Shown: positions 9,146 through 19,534, counted from the stretch's first letter. The stretch: DNA of 64,000 bases from Pantoea sp. RIT-PI-b (GCF_001187905.1 NZ_LGIS01000012.1:186001-250000); one strand, 5' to 3'. Notes: generated by a model from the sequence alone, not told the origin. A program made the numbers and translations.

Positions 9146-9792
9146 TGCATTTCAACCGCTTACAGGCAGGTTATCAGGGGCGGGCGGTAACGCCAGTTAT
9201 TAACGGCGAGCTGACCAAGGGCAGCATGACGGCGCTGATTGGTGCTAATGGCAGCGGAAAATCGACCTTATTGAAAACCATTGCCGGTTTATTGCCGCCA
9301 ATTTCCGGTCACTGTGAATTGCAGATTCAGCGCAAAGCGCTGGGGTGGCTACCGCAGCGCAGCGAACTTGAAACGCGTTTTCCTCTTACGGCTTATGAAC
9401 TGGTGGCGATGGGATGCTGGCCGCGCTGCGGCTGGTTCGGCAGCATCAATCGGTCCTTATGCAAAGAAATTGACGCAGCGCTGGATGCGGTCCAGATGCG
9501 TGAGTTTGCTGATGCTCAACCTTCTACCTTATCCGGTGGACAACTGCAGCGCGTGCTGTTCGCGCGTCTGATGCTGCAGCGCAGCCAGCTCTGGCTGCTG
9601 GATGAACCCTTCAACGGTATTGATACGCAAACCGTCACGCTGCTGATGTCCATTCTCGAACAGCAGCAGCGAGCGGGAACCACATTATTGGTGGTACTGC
9701 ACGATCGCCCGCTGGTGGCGCGTTATTTTCAGGATGTGTTGTCACTGGATGACGCCGCACACGCTCCGCAATTGCGCAAGGTGGCGTCGTGA
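9142..9792 (+). CDS. Metal (probably zinc) ABC transporter ATPase
   Basis: 216-residue ABC ATPase of the ZnuC/MntB class. Walker A is GANGSGKST, the signature LSGGQLQRV, Walker B LWLLDEPFNGID, and the switch His lies in LVVLHDRP. ATG codons at 9142 and 9145 both fit the overlap with the small upstream frame. The open frame extends to 8923, but that part lacks family similarity and crosses the Zur box. It overlaps the permease by 4 bp. Substrate assignment to zinc rests on the Zur box and neighbours, not on this protein. Confidence 0.9.
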   Translation: MMHFNRLQAGYQGRAVTPVINGELTKGSMTALIGANGSGKSTLLKTIAGLLPPISGHCELQIQRKALGWLPQRSELETRFPLTAYELVAMGCWPRCGWFGSINRSLCKEIDAALDAVQMREFADAQPSTLSGGQLQRVLFARLMLQRSQLWLLDEPFNGIDTQTVTLLMSILEQQQRAGTTLLVVLHDRPLVARYFQDVLSLDDAAHAPQLRKVAS

Positions 9793-10628
9793 CATTAATT
9801 CAGCCTTTTATCGAATTCGGTTTCATGCGCCGTGCGCTAGTCGCCTGCGTGGCACTGGCGATCAGCGCAACTCCGCTGGGCGTGTTCCTTTCACTGCGGC
9901 GCATGAGTTTGGTGGGCGATGCGCTATCACATGCCGTATTACCCGGCGCGGCGATGGGTTATCTGGTATCGGGATTATCGCTGGTGGCGATGGGCATTGG
10001 CGGCCTGATTGCCGGTTTGGCAGTGGCGCTGCTCTCCGGCGCGGTTAGCCGTTATACGCACTTGAAAGAGGATGCCAGTTTTTCTGGCTTCTACCTCGGT
10101 TCGCTCGCGCTCGGTGTCACGCTGGTGTCGCTACGGGGTTCCAGCGTCGATCTTCTGCACGTGTTATTTGGATCGCTGCTGGCGGTGGATAACGCGGCGA
10201 TTCTGTTGGTCGGCGGCATTGCGGCTTTCACTTTGCTGCTGCTGGCGGTGATCTTCCGTCCGCTGGTGATAGATGCATTCGATCCCGATTTCCTGCGCGC
10301 CCAGGGCAAATGGAGCGCGCCGCTGGTGCACGGGTTGTTCCTGATGCTGGTGGTGCTCAATCTGGTGGCAGGCTTTCAGGTGCTGGGCACGCTGATGTCA
10401 GTGGGATTGATGATGTTACCTGCAACCAGCGCGCGCTTCTGGAGCCGCCATCTCGCCTGCATGCTCGGCATCGCCATGCTGCTGGCGATCGTCTCTGCGT
10501 TTATCGGCCTGATTCTATCGTGGCATTTCTCGCTGCCGGCTGGACCTGCGGTAGTGCTGAGTGCTGCGGTGCTCTTTCTACTTTCTGTTTTGACAGGACC
10601 ATGTGGCGGCCTGTTGCGCCGCCGATAA
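9789..10628 (+). CDS. Metal (probably zinc) ABC transporter permease
   Basis: 279 residues, ABC-3 (ZnuB/MntC) family inner-membrane permease with about eight hydrophobic helices and the typical segment SLVGDALSHAVLPGAAMGYL. The GTG start at 9789 overlaps the ATPase stop (GTGA), indicating coupled translation. Together with the ATPase and the periplasmic protein it forms a full importer. It is a separate system from chromosomal znuABC, which is not in this window. Confidence 0.92.
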   Translation: MTLIQPFIEFGFMRRALVACVALAISATPLGVFLSLRRMSLVGDALSHAVLPGAAMGYLVSGLSLVAMGIGGLIAGLAVALLSGAVSRYTHLKEDASFSGFYLGSLALGVTLVSLRGSSVDLLHVLFGSLLAVDNAAILLVGGIAAFTLLLLAVIFRPLVIDAFDPDFLRAQGKWSAPLVHGLFLMLVVLNLVAGFQVLGTLMSVGLMMLPATSARFWSRHLACMLGIAMLLAIVSAFIGLILSWHFSLPAGPAVVLSAAVLFLLSVLTGPCGGLLRRR

Positions 10629-10651
10629 CGAAACCAATAAAGGGGATATGA

Positions 10652-11530
10652 ATGAAAAAGTTACCGCTGAGTTTGGCGATTAGCGCCATGCTGATTAGCC
10701 CGCTGGCGCTGGCCAAAAGCGTTGATGTTGTGGCGAGCTTTACCGTGCTGGCAGATATCGTGAAGCAGGTAGGTGGCGAGCACGTTAATGTGAAATCGTT
10801 AGTTGGCCCAAATGGCGATCCGCACACCTTCGAACCCACGCCGCAGGATAGCCAGGCGCTGTCGCAGGCTGATGTGGTGTTCGTTAGTGGTTTAGGCATG
10901 GAAGGGTGGATGGATCGCCTGATCAGCGCTTCAGGCTACAAAGGCACAATTGTGGTGGCATCGAATGGCGTGAACACGCGCAAGATGGAAGAGGACGGTA
11001 AAAGCATCACCGATCCGCACGCGTGGAACAGTATGCAAAACGGTGTGATTTACGCCACGAATGTGATGAATGCGCTGATCAAAGCAGATCCTGAAGATGC
11101 AGCGGATATTCGCAAAAGCGGTGAAAGCTACATTCAGCAATTACAGAAGCTGGATAGCTGGGCGAAAACCGCGTTTGCTGAAGTGCCGAAGAACAAACGT
11201 AAAGTGCTGACCAGCCACGATGCCTTTGGCTATTTCGGCCAACGTTACGGTGTTAGCTTCCTTGCGCCCGTAGGCTTTTCAACCGAAGCAGAAGCCAGCG
11301 CCAGCGATGTGGCCTCGATCATCAAACAGCTAAAGGCCGAGCACATTAATACCTACTTTATGGAGAATCAAACCGATCCGCGTCTGGTAAAACAGATCGC
11401 CAACGAAACGGGGGCAAAGCCGGGCGGGGAACTCTATCCGGAAGCGTTGTCTGAAGCTGATGGTCCAGCGGCGACCTATGTGGCCGCGTTCAAACACAAT
11501 GTTGACGCCATTCTGCATAGCATGAAGTAA
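10652..11530 (+). CDS. Periplasmic metal-binding protein of the ABC importer (ZnuA/AztC-like)
   Basis: 292 residues with a signal peptide (cleavage after ALA at residue 21). It belongs to the cluster A-I (SBP_bac_9/ZnuA) family. Probable metal ligands are His58 in GDPHTFEPT, His123 in DPHAWN, His189 in SHDAF and an acidic residue in GGELYPEALS. It lacks the long His-rich loop of classical ZnuA. The start has AAAGGGGATATGA upstream; the gap to the permease is 23 bp. With both flanking Zur boxes, zinc is the most likely ligand; manganese cannot be excluded by sequence alone. Confidence 0.92.
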   Translation: MKKLPLSLAISAMLISPLALAKSVDVVASFTVLADIVKQVGGEHVNVKSLVGPNGDPHTFEPTPQDSQALSQADVVFVSGLGMEGWMDRLISASGYKGTIVVASNGVNTRKMEEDGKSITDPHAWNSMQNGVIYATNVMNALIKADPEDAADIRKSGESYIQQLQKLDSWAKTAFAEVPKNKRKVLTSHDAFGYFGQRYGVSFLAPVGFSTEAEASASDVASIIKQLKAEHINTYFMENQTDPRLVKQIANETGAKPGGELYPEALSEADGPAATYVAAFKHNVDAILHSMK

Positions 11531-11556
11531 AAAAAAGGCCGGGGAGCATCCCGGCC
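11529..11556 (-). terminator. Terminator of ykgM-ykgO
   Basis: GGCCGGG / CCCGGCC stem with a 6-nt loop; on the minus strand it is followed by eight T. It also lies just after the stop of the convergent metal-binding protein gene, but on that strand no T-run follows. Confidence 0.82.
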
Positions 11557-11574
11557 AATTATCACGACACATTC

Positions 11575-11715
11575 CTACCTTTTTTTCTTTCTTCCCTGAA
11601 CCGCCTTAAAGCGCGGATTGGTTTTACAAATCACATAGATGCGACCTTTACGACGCACCACTTTGCAATCTTTATGGCGCGACTTCGCAGAGCGCAATGA
11701 ACTCAATACCTGCAT
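11575..11715 (-). CDS. ykgO: Alternative ribosomal protein bL36 (zinc-independent paralogue)
   Basis: 46 residues, [20 protein letters not shown] with a basic C-terminus ending GRKKKR, matching RpmJ2/YkgO. The normal L36 zinc ribbon needs three Cys and a His; here only Cys17 and Cys30 remain, so it should not need zinc. It is transcribed after ykgM with a 15-bp gap. Under zinc shortage these paralogues replace zinc-binding L36 and L31 in ribosomes. Confidence 0.93.
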   Translation of the reverse strand: MQVLSSLRSAKSRHKDCKVVRRKGRIYVICKTNPRFKAVQGRKKKR

Positions 11716-11730
11716 GCCTAATCCCCCGTG

Positions 11731-11988
11731 TTACTTGTTACGCGTCAGGAAGCTGCCAAAACGCTGATTGAAGCGCGCGGTGCTGCCCTCTTTGGCAAAA
11801 TCTTTTTGTTTACCGGTGTAGAACACGTGGGATTTTGAGGAAACATCCAGCGTGACGTACGGCAGCACTTCACCTTCATACTCGATGGTGCGCTCGGTTT
11901 TGATGGTGGAGCCGACTTTGAAGTATTCGTTAGCTGACGTGTCGTGGAACACCACAGCGCGATAATGGGGATGAATATCCGGTTTCAT
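11731..11988 (-). CDS. ykgM: Alternative ribosomal protein bL31 type B (zinc-independent)
   Basis: 85 residues, [20 protein letters not shown], without any Cys, hence the C-minus (RpmE2/YkgM) form of L31. It replaces zinc-binding L31 when zinc is scarce, freeing zinc from old ribosomes. A perfect Zur box lies 19 bp upstream. First gene of the ykgM-ykgO pair. Confidence 0.96.
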   Translation of the reverse strand: MKPDIHPHYRAVVFHDTSANEYFKVGSTIKTERTIEYEGEVLPYVTLDVSSKSHVFYTGKQKDFAKEGSTARFNQRFGSFLTRNK

Positions 11989-12006
11989 AGTAACCTCGTT
12001 ATGTAA

Positions 12007-12021
12007 TGTTATACTATAACA
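12007..12021. promoter_or_regulatory. Zur box of ykgM-ykgO
   Basis: TGTTATACTATAACA is a perfect 15/15 match to the Zur core palindrome, 18 bp upstream of the ykgM start on the minus strand. Confidence 0.93.
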
Positions 12022-12098
12022 ATAGTATGAACCCGAAGCATGATGAATGCAACCGCATTAAACACAGGTGTTTTTTTGCAGGGTGGTGAAGGGGTAAT

Positions 12099-12124
12099 AA
12101 AAAAGGCCGCATCAGCGGCCTTTT
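12099..12124. terminator. Terminator after acrB (bidirectional shape)
   Basis: GGCCGC-ATCA-GCGGCC hairpin with A6 on the left and T4 on the right. On the minus strand it is a good terminator for acrAB. Confidence 0.82.
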
Positions 12125-12139
12125 CGGTAAGGGTAAAAC

Positions 12140-15100
12140 TTAGTGTTTATGCTCGACAGGATGACCCTGTTCAATATCACCTTTGTTCTTACTGAAGCGG
12201 CGGCGAACCACCACGAAGAACACCGGAACGAAGAAGATAGCCAGCGCAGTTGCTGTTACCATCCCGCCCATAACGCCAGTACCTACCGCATTCTGCGCGC
12301 CAGAACCCGCACCAGTACTGATCGCCAGCGGCATTACGCCGAGGATAAAGGCGAGTGAGGTCATCAGAATCGGACGCAGACGCATACGGGATGCTTCCAG
12401 CGTTGATTCAACCAACCCTTTGCCTTCCTTCTCCATCAAATCCTTAGCAAATTCGACAATCAGGATGGCGTTCTTCGCCGACAATCCTATGGTGGTCAAC
12501 AAGCCCACCACAAAGTAGACGTCGTTGCTCAGGCCACGCAGCGTAGTAAACAGCAGTGCGCCGACGACACCCAGCGGTACGACTAACATGACCGAGAATG
12601 GAATCGACCAGCTCTCATACAGCGCCGCCAGACACAAGAACACCACAATCAGCGAGATGGCATACAGCGCCGGTGCCTGGTTGCCAGACAAGCGTTCCTG
12701 ATAGGACATGCCGGTCCAGTCATAACCGATACCTGCAGGCAGTTTTCCGGCCAACTCTTCCATCAGGTTCATGGCATCACCGGAGCTCTTGCCTGGCGCT
12801 GCCTGGCCAAGGATCTCCATCGATGGCAAGCCGTTATAACGCTCCAGACGCGGCGAACCATACTGCCACTTCGCCGAAGAGAAGGCGGAGAACGGAACCA
12901 TGGTGCCGCCACTGTTGCGCACGAACCACTTACTGATATCGTCCGGCAACATACGCGAATCGGCCTCGCCCATGACGTACACTTTCTTCACGCGACCACG
13001 ATCGATGAAGTCGTTAACGTAAGAGCCACCCCATGCTGAACCCAGCGTGGTATTGATGTCAGACAACGACACACCCAGTGCCTGCGCTTTTTCCTGATCG
13101 ATAATCAGTTTGTACTGTGGCGTATCTTCCATACCATTTGGACGTACGCCAACCAGCGTATCCGGATGCTGGGCAATCATGCCAAACAGCTGATTACGCG
13201 CGGCGGTCAGCTTCTCGTGACCCAGGTTACCCTGATCGGTCAGCATGAAGTCAAAGCCGGTGGCGTTACCCAGTTCGATAATCGCTGGCAGGTTGAACGG
13301 GAATACCATTGCATCTTTGATCTGACCGAGCGCCTGCATGGCACGTCCGGCAATCGCAGGTACTTTCAGGTTAGCATCGCCACGCTCATCCCACGGCTTG
13401 AGGCTGACGAACGCAATACCGGTATTTTGTCCACGACCGGCAAAGCCGAAGCCGTTAACGGTAAACACCGAATTCACGCTGTCTTTCTCTTTGGTCAGGA
13501 AGTAATCGGTTACCTGATCCAATACCTTCTGGGTACGTTCCTGGGTTGCACCGGCCGGCAGCTGCGCCTGCGCCAGTAACAGACCCTGATCCTCTTCCGG
13601 CAGGAATGAGGTAGGCAGTTTCAGGAACATGTAGGCCATGCCGACAACGATAATGAGATAAATCAGCAGGTAGCGACCGGTACTGCGCACGATATGACCG
13701 ACACTATCGACATAGTGGTTGGTGCTCTTATCGAACATACGGTTAAACCAGCCGAAGAAACCGGTGGTTTTACCGTGGTTGCCTTTTGCCACTGGCTTCA
13801 GCAGGGTGGCACACAGCGCTGGCGTCAGAATCAACGCCACCAGTACCGACAGCGCCATCGCGGAAACGATGGTGATCGAGAACTGGCGATAGATTACGCC
13901 GGTTGAACCGCCGAAGAACGCCATTGGAATAAACACCGCAGACAGCACCAGTGCGATACCCACCAGCGCGCCCTGGATCTGCTCCATCGAACGCTTAGTG
14001 GCCTCTTTAGGCGGTAAGCCCTCTTCGGCCATCACACGTTCAACGTTCTCTACTACCACGATGGCGTCATCTACCAGCAGGCCGATAGCGAGCACCATCC
14101 CGAACATCGTCAGGGTGTTTATCGAGTAGCCAAAGGCGCTGATAACCGCAAAGGTACCGAGCAAGACGACCGGAACGGCGATGGTTGGAATCAGCGTTGC
14201 ACGGAAGTTCTGCAGGAACAGATACATCACCAGGAACACCAGCACGATCGCTTCAAACAGCGTTTTCACCACTTCGAAAATCGAAATTTTAACGAACGGC
14301 GTGGTGTCGTACGGATAAACGGTTTTCATGCCTTCCGGGAAGAACGGCTCCAGCTTCTTCAGTTCGCCTTTAACCGCATCGGCGGTATCCAGCGCGTTAG
14401 CACCAGTTGCCAATTTGATCCCGATACCTGAAGCCGGTTTGCCATTGTAACGCGCGATGATCTCGTAGTTTTCACCACCCAATTCAATCTTCGCTACATC
14501 ACGCAAGCGCACCTGCGAACCATCCTGATTCACTTTCAGCAAGATATTGCCGAACTCGTCTGTTGATGTCAGACGGGTTTGCGCAATGATCGAGGCATTC
14601 AGCTGCTGGCCTGGTACCGGTGGCGTACCACCTAACTGACCTGCGGCAATCTGGGTGTTCTGCACTTGCAGCGCGCTGATCACATCCACCGGTGTCAGCT
14701 GATAGTTATTCAGCTTGTGGGGATCGAGCCAGATACGCATCGCATACTGCGCACCAAACACCTGGGTATCACCCACGCCCGGCATACGGCTGACCGGATC
14801 TTTGATGTTAGAAGCGACATAGTCAGAAATATCATTCTGCGTCATGGTGCCGTCATCACTGACGAAACCGGCCACCATCAGGAAGCTACTGGAAGATTTC
14901 TTAACCTGAATCCCCTGTTGCTGCACCTCTTGTGGCAATAACGGCGTGGCCAGCTGCAGTTTGTTCTGCACCTGAACCTGCGCAATATCGGCATCAGTAC
15001 CAGACTGGAAGGTTAGCGTCAGCGTCAACGTACCTGACGAGTCGCTGCTCGAGGACATATACATCAGTCCATCGATACCGTTCATGTTTTGCTCAATGAC

Positions 15101-15289
15101 CTGGGTCACCGAATCTTGCAGCGTTTTCGCATCAGCACCCGGGTAGGTCGCCTGGATTTCAACCGCCGGCGGCGCAACATTGGGATATTGCTCAATCGGC
15201 AGGCTGATAATCGATAGCACACCGGCCAGCATAATGATGATGGCGAGCACCCACGCAAAAATGGGGCGATCAATAAAGAACTTAGCCAT
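12140..15289 (-). CDS. acrB: AcrB, RND multidrug efflux pump
   Basis: 1049 residues, exactly the size of E. coli AcrB ([20 protein letters not shown]). It is the inner-membrane proton/drug antiporter of the AcrA-AcrB-TolC tripartite pump. The proton-relay aspartates lie in [15 protein letters not shown] (Asp407/Asp408). The two RND repeats with large periplasmic loops are intact. It is co-transcribed with acrA (17-bp gap). The end is His-rich (VEHKH), as usual. Confidence 0.98.
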   Translation of the reverse strand: MAKFFIDRPIFAWVLAIIIMLAGVLSIISLPIEQYPNVAPPAVEIQATYPGADAKTLQDSVTQVIEQNMNGIDGLMYMSSSSDSSGTLTLTLTFQSGTDADIAQVQVQNKLQLATPLLPQEVQQQGIQVKKSSSSFLMVAGFVSDDGTMTQNDISDYVASNIKDPVSRMPGVGDTQVFGAQYAMRIWLDPHKLNNYQLTPVDVISALQVQNTQIAAGQLGGTPPVPGQQLNASIIAQTRLTSTDEFGNILLKVNQDGSQVRLRDVAKIELGGENYEIIARYNGKPASGIGIKLATGANALDTADAVKGELKKLEPFFPEGMKTVYPYDTTPFVKISIFEVVKTLFEAIVLVFLVMYLFLQNFRATLIPTIAVPVVLLGTFAVISAFGYSINTLTMFGMVLAIGLLVDDAIVVVENVERVMAEEGLPPKEATKRSMEQIQGALVGIALVLSAVFIPMAFFGGSTGVIYRQFSITIVSAMALSVLVALILTPALCATLLKPVAKGNHGKTTGFFGWFNRMFDKSTNHYVDSVGHIVRSTGRYLLIYLIIVVGMAYMFLKLPTSFLPEEDQGLLLAQAQLPAGATQERTQKVLDQVTDYFLTKEKDSVNSVFTVNGFGFAGRGQNTGIAFVSLKPWDERGDANLKVPAIAGRAMQALGQIKDAMVFPFNLPAIIELGNATGFDFMLTDQGNLGHEKLTAARNQLFGMIAQHPDTLVGVRPNGMEDTPQYKLIIDQEKAQALGVSLSDINTTLGSAWGGSYVNDFIDRGRVKKVYVMGEADSRMLPDDISKWFVRNSGGTMVPFSAFSSAKWQYGSPRLERYNGLPSMEILGQAAPGKSSGDAMNLMEELAGKLPAGIGYDWTGMSYQERLSGNQAPALYAISLIVVFLCLAALYESWSIPFSVMLVVPLGVVGALLFTTLRGLSNDVYFVVGLLTTIGLSAKNAILIVEFAKDLMEKEGKGLVESTLEASRMRLRPILMTSLAFILGVMPLAISTGAGSGAQNAVGTGVMGGMVTATALAIFFVPVFFVVVRRRFSKNKGDIEQGHPVEHKH

Positions 15290-15306
15290 GTATCAGTGGC
15301 TCCTGT

Positions 15307-16497
15307 TTATGACGATGATTTAGCAGACGGTGATTCTGGCGCAGCTTTGGCATCGTCGGAGACTTCTTGTGGCGTCACCTGCGCACCCGGTTTGGCACGC
15401 TGGATACCGGTGGTGATCACCCGATCGCCTTCTTTCAGACCTTCCGTCACCAGCCATTTGTCGCCAAATGCCTGATTAGCGGTGATGTTACGTGATTCCA
15501 CTTTGTTATCTGCGCCAACTACCATTGCCGTAGCCTGACCGGTTGGAGTACGGGTTACGCCCTGTTGCGGTACCAGCAATGCGGTTGGGTTGGTGCCTTC
15601 ATCCAGACGTGCGCGAACAAACATACCTGGCAGCAGGCGATTGTCCGGATTCGGGAAGATGGCGCGCAGCGTAATAGAACCGGTGGTTTCATCCACGCTT
15701 ACATCAGAGAATTCCAATGTGCCTGACTGGCTATATGCGCTACCGTTTTGCATCAGCAGGGTGACGTTGGCCTTACCGTCATTCTGTTTCAGCTGACCGG
15801 ATTCCAGCTCTGCGCGCAAACGCAGGAAATCATCGCTGGATTGGGTCACGTCAACATACATAGGATCGAGCTGCTGCACGGTTGCTAACGCGGTGGTTTG
15901 CCCATTTGAAACCAGTGCACCTTCGGTCACTGACGATTTACCAATACGACCGCTGATTGGCGAGGTCACTTTGGTATAGGCCAGATTGATGCGGGCGGTT
16001 TCCACATTGGCACGCGCCGCCTGAGCGGCAGCCGCAGTCTGCGCTGCAGTGCCTGCTGCGGTGTCATAATCCTGCTGACTAATGTACTTGGTACCCAGCA
16101 GCGGCTTATAACGCGTAATGGTTAACTGCGCGACGCGGGCATTGGCTTCTGCCTGCGCTAAATCGGCTTTGGCACTGTCATAGGCTGCCTGATAGGTGGC
16201 GGGATCGATTTGATACAGCGATTGACCGGCCTTTACATCACTACCTTCAACAAAATTACGCTTGAGAATTATACCTGACACCTGAGGGCGAACTTCCGCA
16301 ACGCGGAAGGCCGAGGTACGGCCCGGCAGCTCAGTAGTAATTTTCAAGGGTTCGTTTTTTAACGTCACAACACCCACTTCTGGGGGCTGCTGCTGGGCGG
16401 CTTGCTGGGATTTATTATCATCACATCCTGTTAACACAAAGCTGCCTGAAAGCATCAGGACGGCCGCCAGAGGCGCTAATCCTCTGTTTTTATTCAT
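15307..16497 (-). CDS. acrA: AcrA, periplasmic adaptor lipoprotein of the AcrAB pump
   Basis: 396 residues. The signal peptide ends in LTGC with the lipidated Cys at residue 25. The membrane-fusion protein layout follows: a lipoyl domain around VRPQVSGIILKRNF, an Ala/Gln-rich alpha-hairpin (SAKADLAQAEANARVAQL), and beta-barrel and membrane-proximal domains. The start at 16497 (MNKNRGLAPLAAVLM) fits relatives; the frame runs nine codons further up. Transcribed from the promoter region shared with divergent acrR. Confidence 0.97.
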   Translation of the reverse strand: MNKNRGLAPLAAVLMLSGSFVLTGCDDNKSQQAAQQQPPEVGVVTLKNEPLKITTELPGRTSAFRVAEVRPQVSGIILKRNFVEGSDVKAGQSLYQIDPATYQAAYDSAKADLAQAEANARVAQLTITRYKPLLGTKYISQQDYDTAAGTAAQTAAAAQAARANVETARINLAYTKVTSPISGRIGKSSVTEGALVSNGQTTALATVQQLDPMYVDVTQSSDDFLRLRAELESGQLKQNDGKANVTLLMQNGSAYSQSGTLEFSDVSVDETTGSITLRAIFPNPDNRLLPGMFVRARLDEGTNPTALLVPQQGVTRTPTGQATAMVVGADNKVESRNITANQAFGDKWLVTEGLKEGDRVITTGIQRAKPGAQVTPQEVSDDAKAAPESPSAKSSS

Positions 16498-16586
16498 AAA
16501 TAAACCTCTAGTGTCCGATATCAAATGATCAATGGATCACAAACCGATAAACCCATTGCTGCGTTAAAACACGGGTCGTGCTATGG

Positions 16587-16610
16587 TACATACATTCACA
16601 AATGTATGTA
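16587..16610. promoter_or_regulatory. AcrR operator between acrA and acrR
   Basis: A 24-bp palindrome with half-sites TACATACATT and AATGTATGTA around TCAC. It is identical to the known E. coli AcrR operator read on the other strand. It lies in the acrAB promoter region and 30 bp before acrR, so AcrR represses both. Confidence 0.93.
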
Positions 16611-16639
16611 AACTTACAAGTTTGTAAAAAAAGCCCAGC

Positions 16640-17278
16640 ATGGCACGAAAAACCAAAGCGCAAGCTCTTGAAACACGGCATCAAATTCTTGACGCCGCAT
16701 TAGCACACTTTTCCGAACACGGTGTGGCCGCCACGTCTCTGGCGGATATCGCAACAGCAGCCGGCGTCACGCGCGGTGCTATTTACTGGCATTTCAAAAA
16801 TAAAGCCGATCTATTACATGAGATCTGGCTACGTTGTGACGCTGGGCTGGACGATGTGGAACTTGAGTATCAGACAAAATACCCTGGCGATCCACTTTCT
16901 GTTGTCCGTTCGATGTTGATCTATATCCTTGACGCCACAGCAAAGGATCCGCAAAGACGCGCATTAATGGAGATTATCTTTCATAAATGTGAATTTGTTG
17001 GCGAAATGTCGACCTTACAGGATATGCAGCAGAGCTTACTGCAAGAGTGTTACGATCGAATTGAAAACGTGCTACGTCTCTGTATTGATGCCGGTCAGTT
17101 GCCTGCGGGCCTCAATACACGCCAGGCCGCGCTACTGATGCGGGGCTATATCAATGGCATGATGGAAAGCTGGTTGTTCAACCCGCAAAGCTTTGATCTG
17201 GCAGAAGATGCACCGCAGCTGGTGGATGCCTTTCTCGATATGCTACGGCTGAGTCCAACGCTGCTTAGTCCGCCTTAA
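16640..17278 (+). CDS. acrR: AcrR, TetR-family repressor of acrAB
   Basis: 212 residues: N-terminal TetR helix-turn-helix ([28 protein letters not shown]) and a C-terminal ligand-binding domain that senses pump substrates. Divergent from acrAB over the conserved operator. The 3' end overlaps the convergent rsmS gene by 14 bp. In E. coli mscK follows acrR; here it is absent. Confidence 0.96.
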   Translation: MARKTKAQALETRHQILDAALAHFSEHGVAATSLADIATAAGVTRGAIYWHFKNKADLLHEIWLRCDAGLDDVELEYQTKYPGDPLSVVRSMLIYILDATAKDPQRRALMEIIFHKCEFVGEMSTLQDMQQSLLQECYDRIENVLRLCIDAGQLPAGLNTRQAALLMRGYINGMMESWLFNPQSFDLAEDAPQLVDAFLDMLRLSPTLLSPP

Positions 17279-17423
17279 CTTCCGCCGCTTGTTTTTGCTC
17301 ATAATCATGTTGAACGATCGTCAACGCCGCCAGTACGGTAGCGGTGGGGACGTTATTCTCTTCAAGCAGTTGAATCAAATCGACGGCAAGCTTGATTTCG
17401 TCCGGTGCGCTGTCCAGTGACAT
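17265..17423 (-). CDS. rsmS: RsmS/YbaM family small protein (DUF2496)
   Basis: 52 residues, [20 protein letters not shown], matching YbaM/RsmS. In Pectobacterium RsmS affects Rsm-controlled secondary metabolism; the mechanism is unknown. GGAGAAAAAATG gives a good ribosome site. It is placed after the GlsB-like gene (8-bp gap), suggesting one transcript. Confidence 0.88.
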   Translation of the reverse strand: MSLDSAPDEIKLAVDLIQLLEENNVPTATVLAALTIVQHDYEQKQAAEVKAD

Positions 17424-17431
17424 TTTTTCTC

Positions 17432-17677
17432 CTAAATACGTAATTTCGCCGCGACCAGCAGCATTAACAGTGCGCCGAGCAGCGCTGCGGCGAAACCGGC
17501 CGGATGCAAGGTGGCGAGATCGCCGGTAGTAAAGTAAGTAGCGATATAGCCACCAATGAGTGCGCCAATCACTGCCAGCACCAGCGTAGGCACGAATCCT
17601 CCCGGACGACCGGGAAAAATAACCCGCTTGAGCCAACCCGCGGCTAATCCCATCACAATCCAAAAAACCAGCGTCAT
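17432..17677 (-). CDS. GlsB/YeaQ/YmgE family small membrane protein
   Basis: 81 residues with three hydrophobic segments and Gly-rich motifs ([17 protein letters not shown]), typical of the transglycosylase-associated protein family, often stress-induced; function unproven. GGAGGAGAAAATC precedes the ATG. It is not found at this site in E. coli, where mscK occupies the neighbourhood. Confidence 0.88.
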   Translation of the reverse strand: MTLVFWIVMGLAAGWLKRVIFPGRPGGFVPTLVLAVIGALIGGYIATYFTTGDLATLHPAGFAAALLGALLMLLVAAKLRI

Positions 17678-17728
17678 GATTTTCTCCTCCTGCGCATCGC
17701 AACGAGTATAGAGGAAAAAGCGCCGTGC

Positions 17729-18241
17729 TTAGCGCGAGGTAAACTGTAATTCCAGTTTGTAGATGGCGGCACGACAGCGCGCCAGACGCTCCTGTAACTG
17801 ATCAACTTCACGGATCAGTTGCTGCTGAACGCTCAGGGTTTCAGCCCGCGCCAGATGCTGTTCACGTTGCTGAATCATCGCCAGCAGTCGCTGTTCAAAG
17901 CCTTGGTACTCTTCGCGTTTTTTTTGACGTGAATCGATGCGCGGACGCTCACGCTTGACCCGCAGCTGTTGGCTCTCGCATTCGCGTTGCAAGGCGGCGA
18001 TCTGATCCAGTACTTTCTCTGCCAGCCACTGACGGCGCGCCACATCGCTATCGGCTGAGGTTAGTTGTGAAACATTGCTTTCCAACTCGCGCAGATAATC
18101 CGCCAGGCGCGTGCCGCTGGTGCGAAATAGCTGAGTGTCAAAACGTGGCTGACGACAGGCACCATCTGGCTGCTGCGCAATCTGCTGGCGCAGTAAATCT
18201 AACATGGCATGAAGACGCTGTTGTGCGGGCGGTTGGGGCAT
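17729..18241 (-). CDS. priC: PriC, primosomal replication protein N''
   Basis: 170 residues, mostly alpha-helical and basic, with the PriC-type end ([25 protein letters not shown]). It restarts stalled replication forks by helping load DnaB on SSB-coated DNA. Start is ambiguous: GTG at 18244 directly precedes ATG at 18241. Same order as E. coli (rsmS-priC-ybaN-apt). Confidence 0.9.
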   Translation of the reverse strand: MPQPPAQQRLHAMLDLLRQQIAQQPDGACRQPRFDTQLFRTSGTRLADYLRELESNVSQLTSADSDVARRQWLAEKVLDQIAALQRECESQQLRVKRERPRIDSRQKKREEYQGFEQRLLAMIQQREQHLARAETLSVQQQLIREVDQLQERLARCRAAIYKLELQFTSR

Positions 18242-18298
18242 CACTCGGTTTCCGACTGTGTTAACGTAACGCTGTTTTGACTCTTTCAGGCATCAGGC

Positions 18299-18688
18299 AT
18301 GCAGCGTATTTTACTACTGAGCCTTGGCTGGCTGGCGATTGTGCTAGGTACGCTGGGCATTGTATTACCTTTATTACCCACCACGCCATTTGTGTTGCTG
18401 GCGGCCTGGTGTTTTGCGCGCTCGTCGCCACGTTTCCACCACTGGTTGCTGTGGCGATCGCCGTTTGGTCGCTATATTCGCCACTGGCAACAGCATCGCG
18501 CCATGCCGCCCGGGGCTAAAGGGCGCGCTATCCTGATGATTGTGGCCACCTTTTCCGTCTCAATCTATCTGGTGAATTTGCTGTGGGTGCGCATTCTGCT
18601 GGGCGTAATGCTCGCTCTGCTAGTGCTGTTTATGTGGCGCATTCCGGTTGTGGCAGAGAACGCCGACCCGCCGCAACAGTCGCGTTAG
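18299..18688 (+). CDS. ybaN: YbaN, DUF454 inner-membrane protein
   Basis: 129 residues: two N-terminal hydrophobic segments around PLLPTTPFVLLAAWCFARSSPRFH, a hallmark of DUF454, then a basic loop and two more helices. Function unknown. Divergent from priC with 57 bp between them. Confidence 0.9.
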   Translation: MQRILLLSLGWLAIVLGTLGIVLPLLPTTPFVLLAAWCFARSSPRFHHWLLWRSPFGRYIRHWQQHRAMPPGAKGRAILMIVATFSVSIYLVNLLWVRILLGVMLALLVLFMWRIPVVAENADPPQQSR

Positions 18689-18831
18689 GGTTGCATTTAG
18701 CCGGGTATTTGCATAGATTTGGGCATCTTCGTGCGTGGCTTCCCTTATAAACGACTTCGCTTAAGCCGGTTTCCGGTTATTGGCGCTAGAGAAGCTGCGC
18801 GTATTAGATATTTTCTCCAGGCGTAACATTT

Positions 18832-19383
18832 ATGACCGCAACTGCGCAGCAGCTTGAACTCATCAAAAACAGCATCAAAAGCATTCCTGACTATCCTAAG
18901 CCGGGCATTCTGTTCCGTGACGTGACCAGTCTGATGGAAGATCCGCAGGCCTATGCCGCGTCGATCGCCATTCTGGTTGAGCGTTATCGTGACAAAGGCA
19001 TCACCAAGGTGGTGGGGACTGAGGCGCGTGGCTTCCTGTTTGGTGCGCCTGTCGCGTTGGGTTTGGGCGTGGGTTTTGTGCCGGTGCGTAAGCCAGGCAA
19101 ACTGCCGCGTGAAACCTTCAGTGAAAGTTATGAGCTGGAGTACGGCACCGACGCGCTCGAGCTGCATAAAGATGCAATCAAGCCGGGCGATGTGGTGCTG
19201 GTTGTCGACGATCTGCTGGCAACGGGCGGCACCCTTGAAGCGACAGTAAAATTGATCCGCCGCGCTGGTGGTGAAGTGAAAGACGCCGCCTTTGTGATTA
19301 ATTTGTTTGACCTGACCGGCGAAGCCCGTCTCACCGCCATGGGCGTTGAGTGCTTTAGCCTGGTCAATTTCCCCGGCCACTAA
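18832..19383 (+). CDS. apt: Apt, adenine phosphoribosyltransferase
   Basis: 183 residues. It converts adenine and PRPP to AMP (purine salvage). The PRPP-binding motif is [13 protein letters not shown]; the N-terminal part has [17 protein letters not shown]. The ATG at 18832 gives the normal length. It is followed by dnaX after 151 bp, as in E. coli. Confidence 0.97.
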   Translation: MTATAQQLELIKNSIKSIPDYPKPGILFRDVTSLMEDPQAYAASIAILVERYRDKGITKVVGTEARGFLFGAPVALGLGVGFVPVRKPGKLPRETFSESYELEYGTDALELHKDAIKPGDVVLVVDDLLATGGTLEATVKLIRRAGGEVKDAAFVINLFDLTGEARLTAMGVECFSLVNFPGH

Positions 19384-19534
19384 GGCCTGTGCGCTCCGCT
19401 GTGTGGCGGGGCGCAACCTCCGCAAAGTTATCGGTTGCTGATCCGCTTGTGGCTGTTAAACTACTGCCAAAATAAACAGGGTTTGCGAAACCGCATTTTC
19501 TCCCTTCTCCCTAAAATCCAGTGATTGAATCCAC

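Noticed and set aside
17424-17702. 145-codon frame joining rsmS to upstream sequence
   Set aside because: Its upstream half is out of frame with the well-supported GlsB/YmgE-like gene; the true rsmS start is the ATG at 17423 with a good ribosome site.
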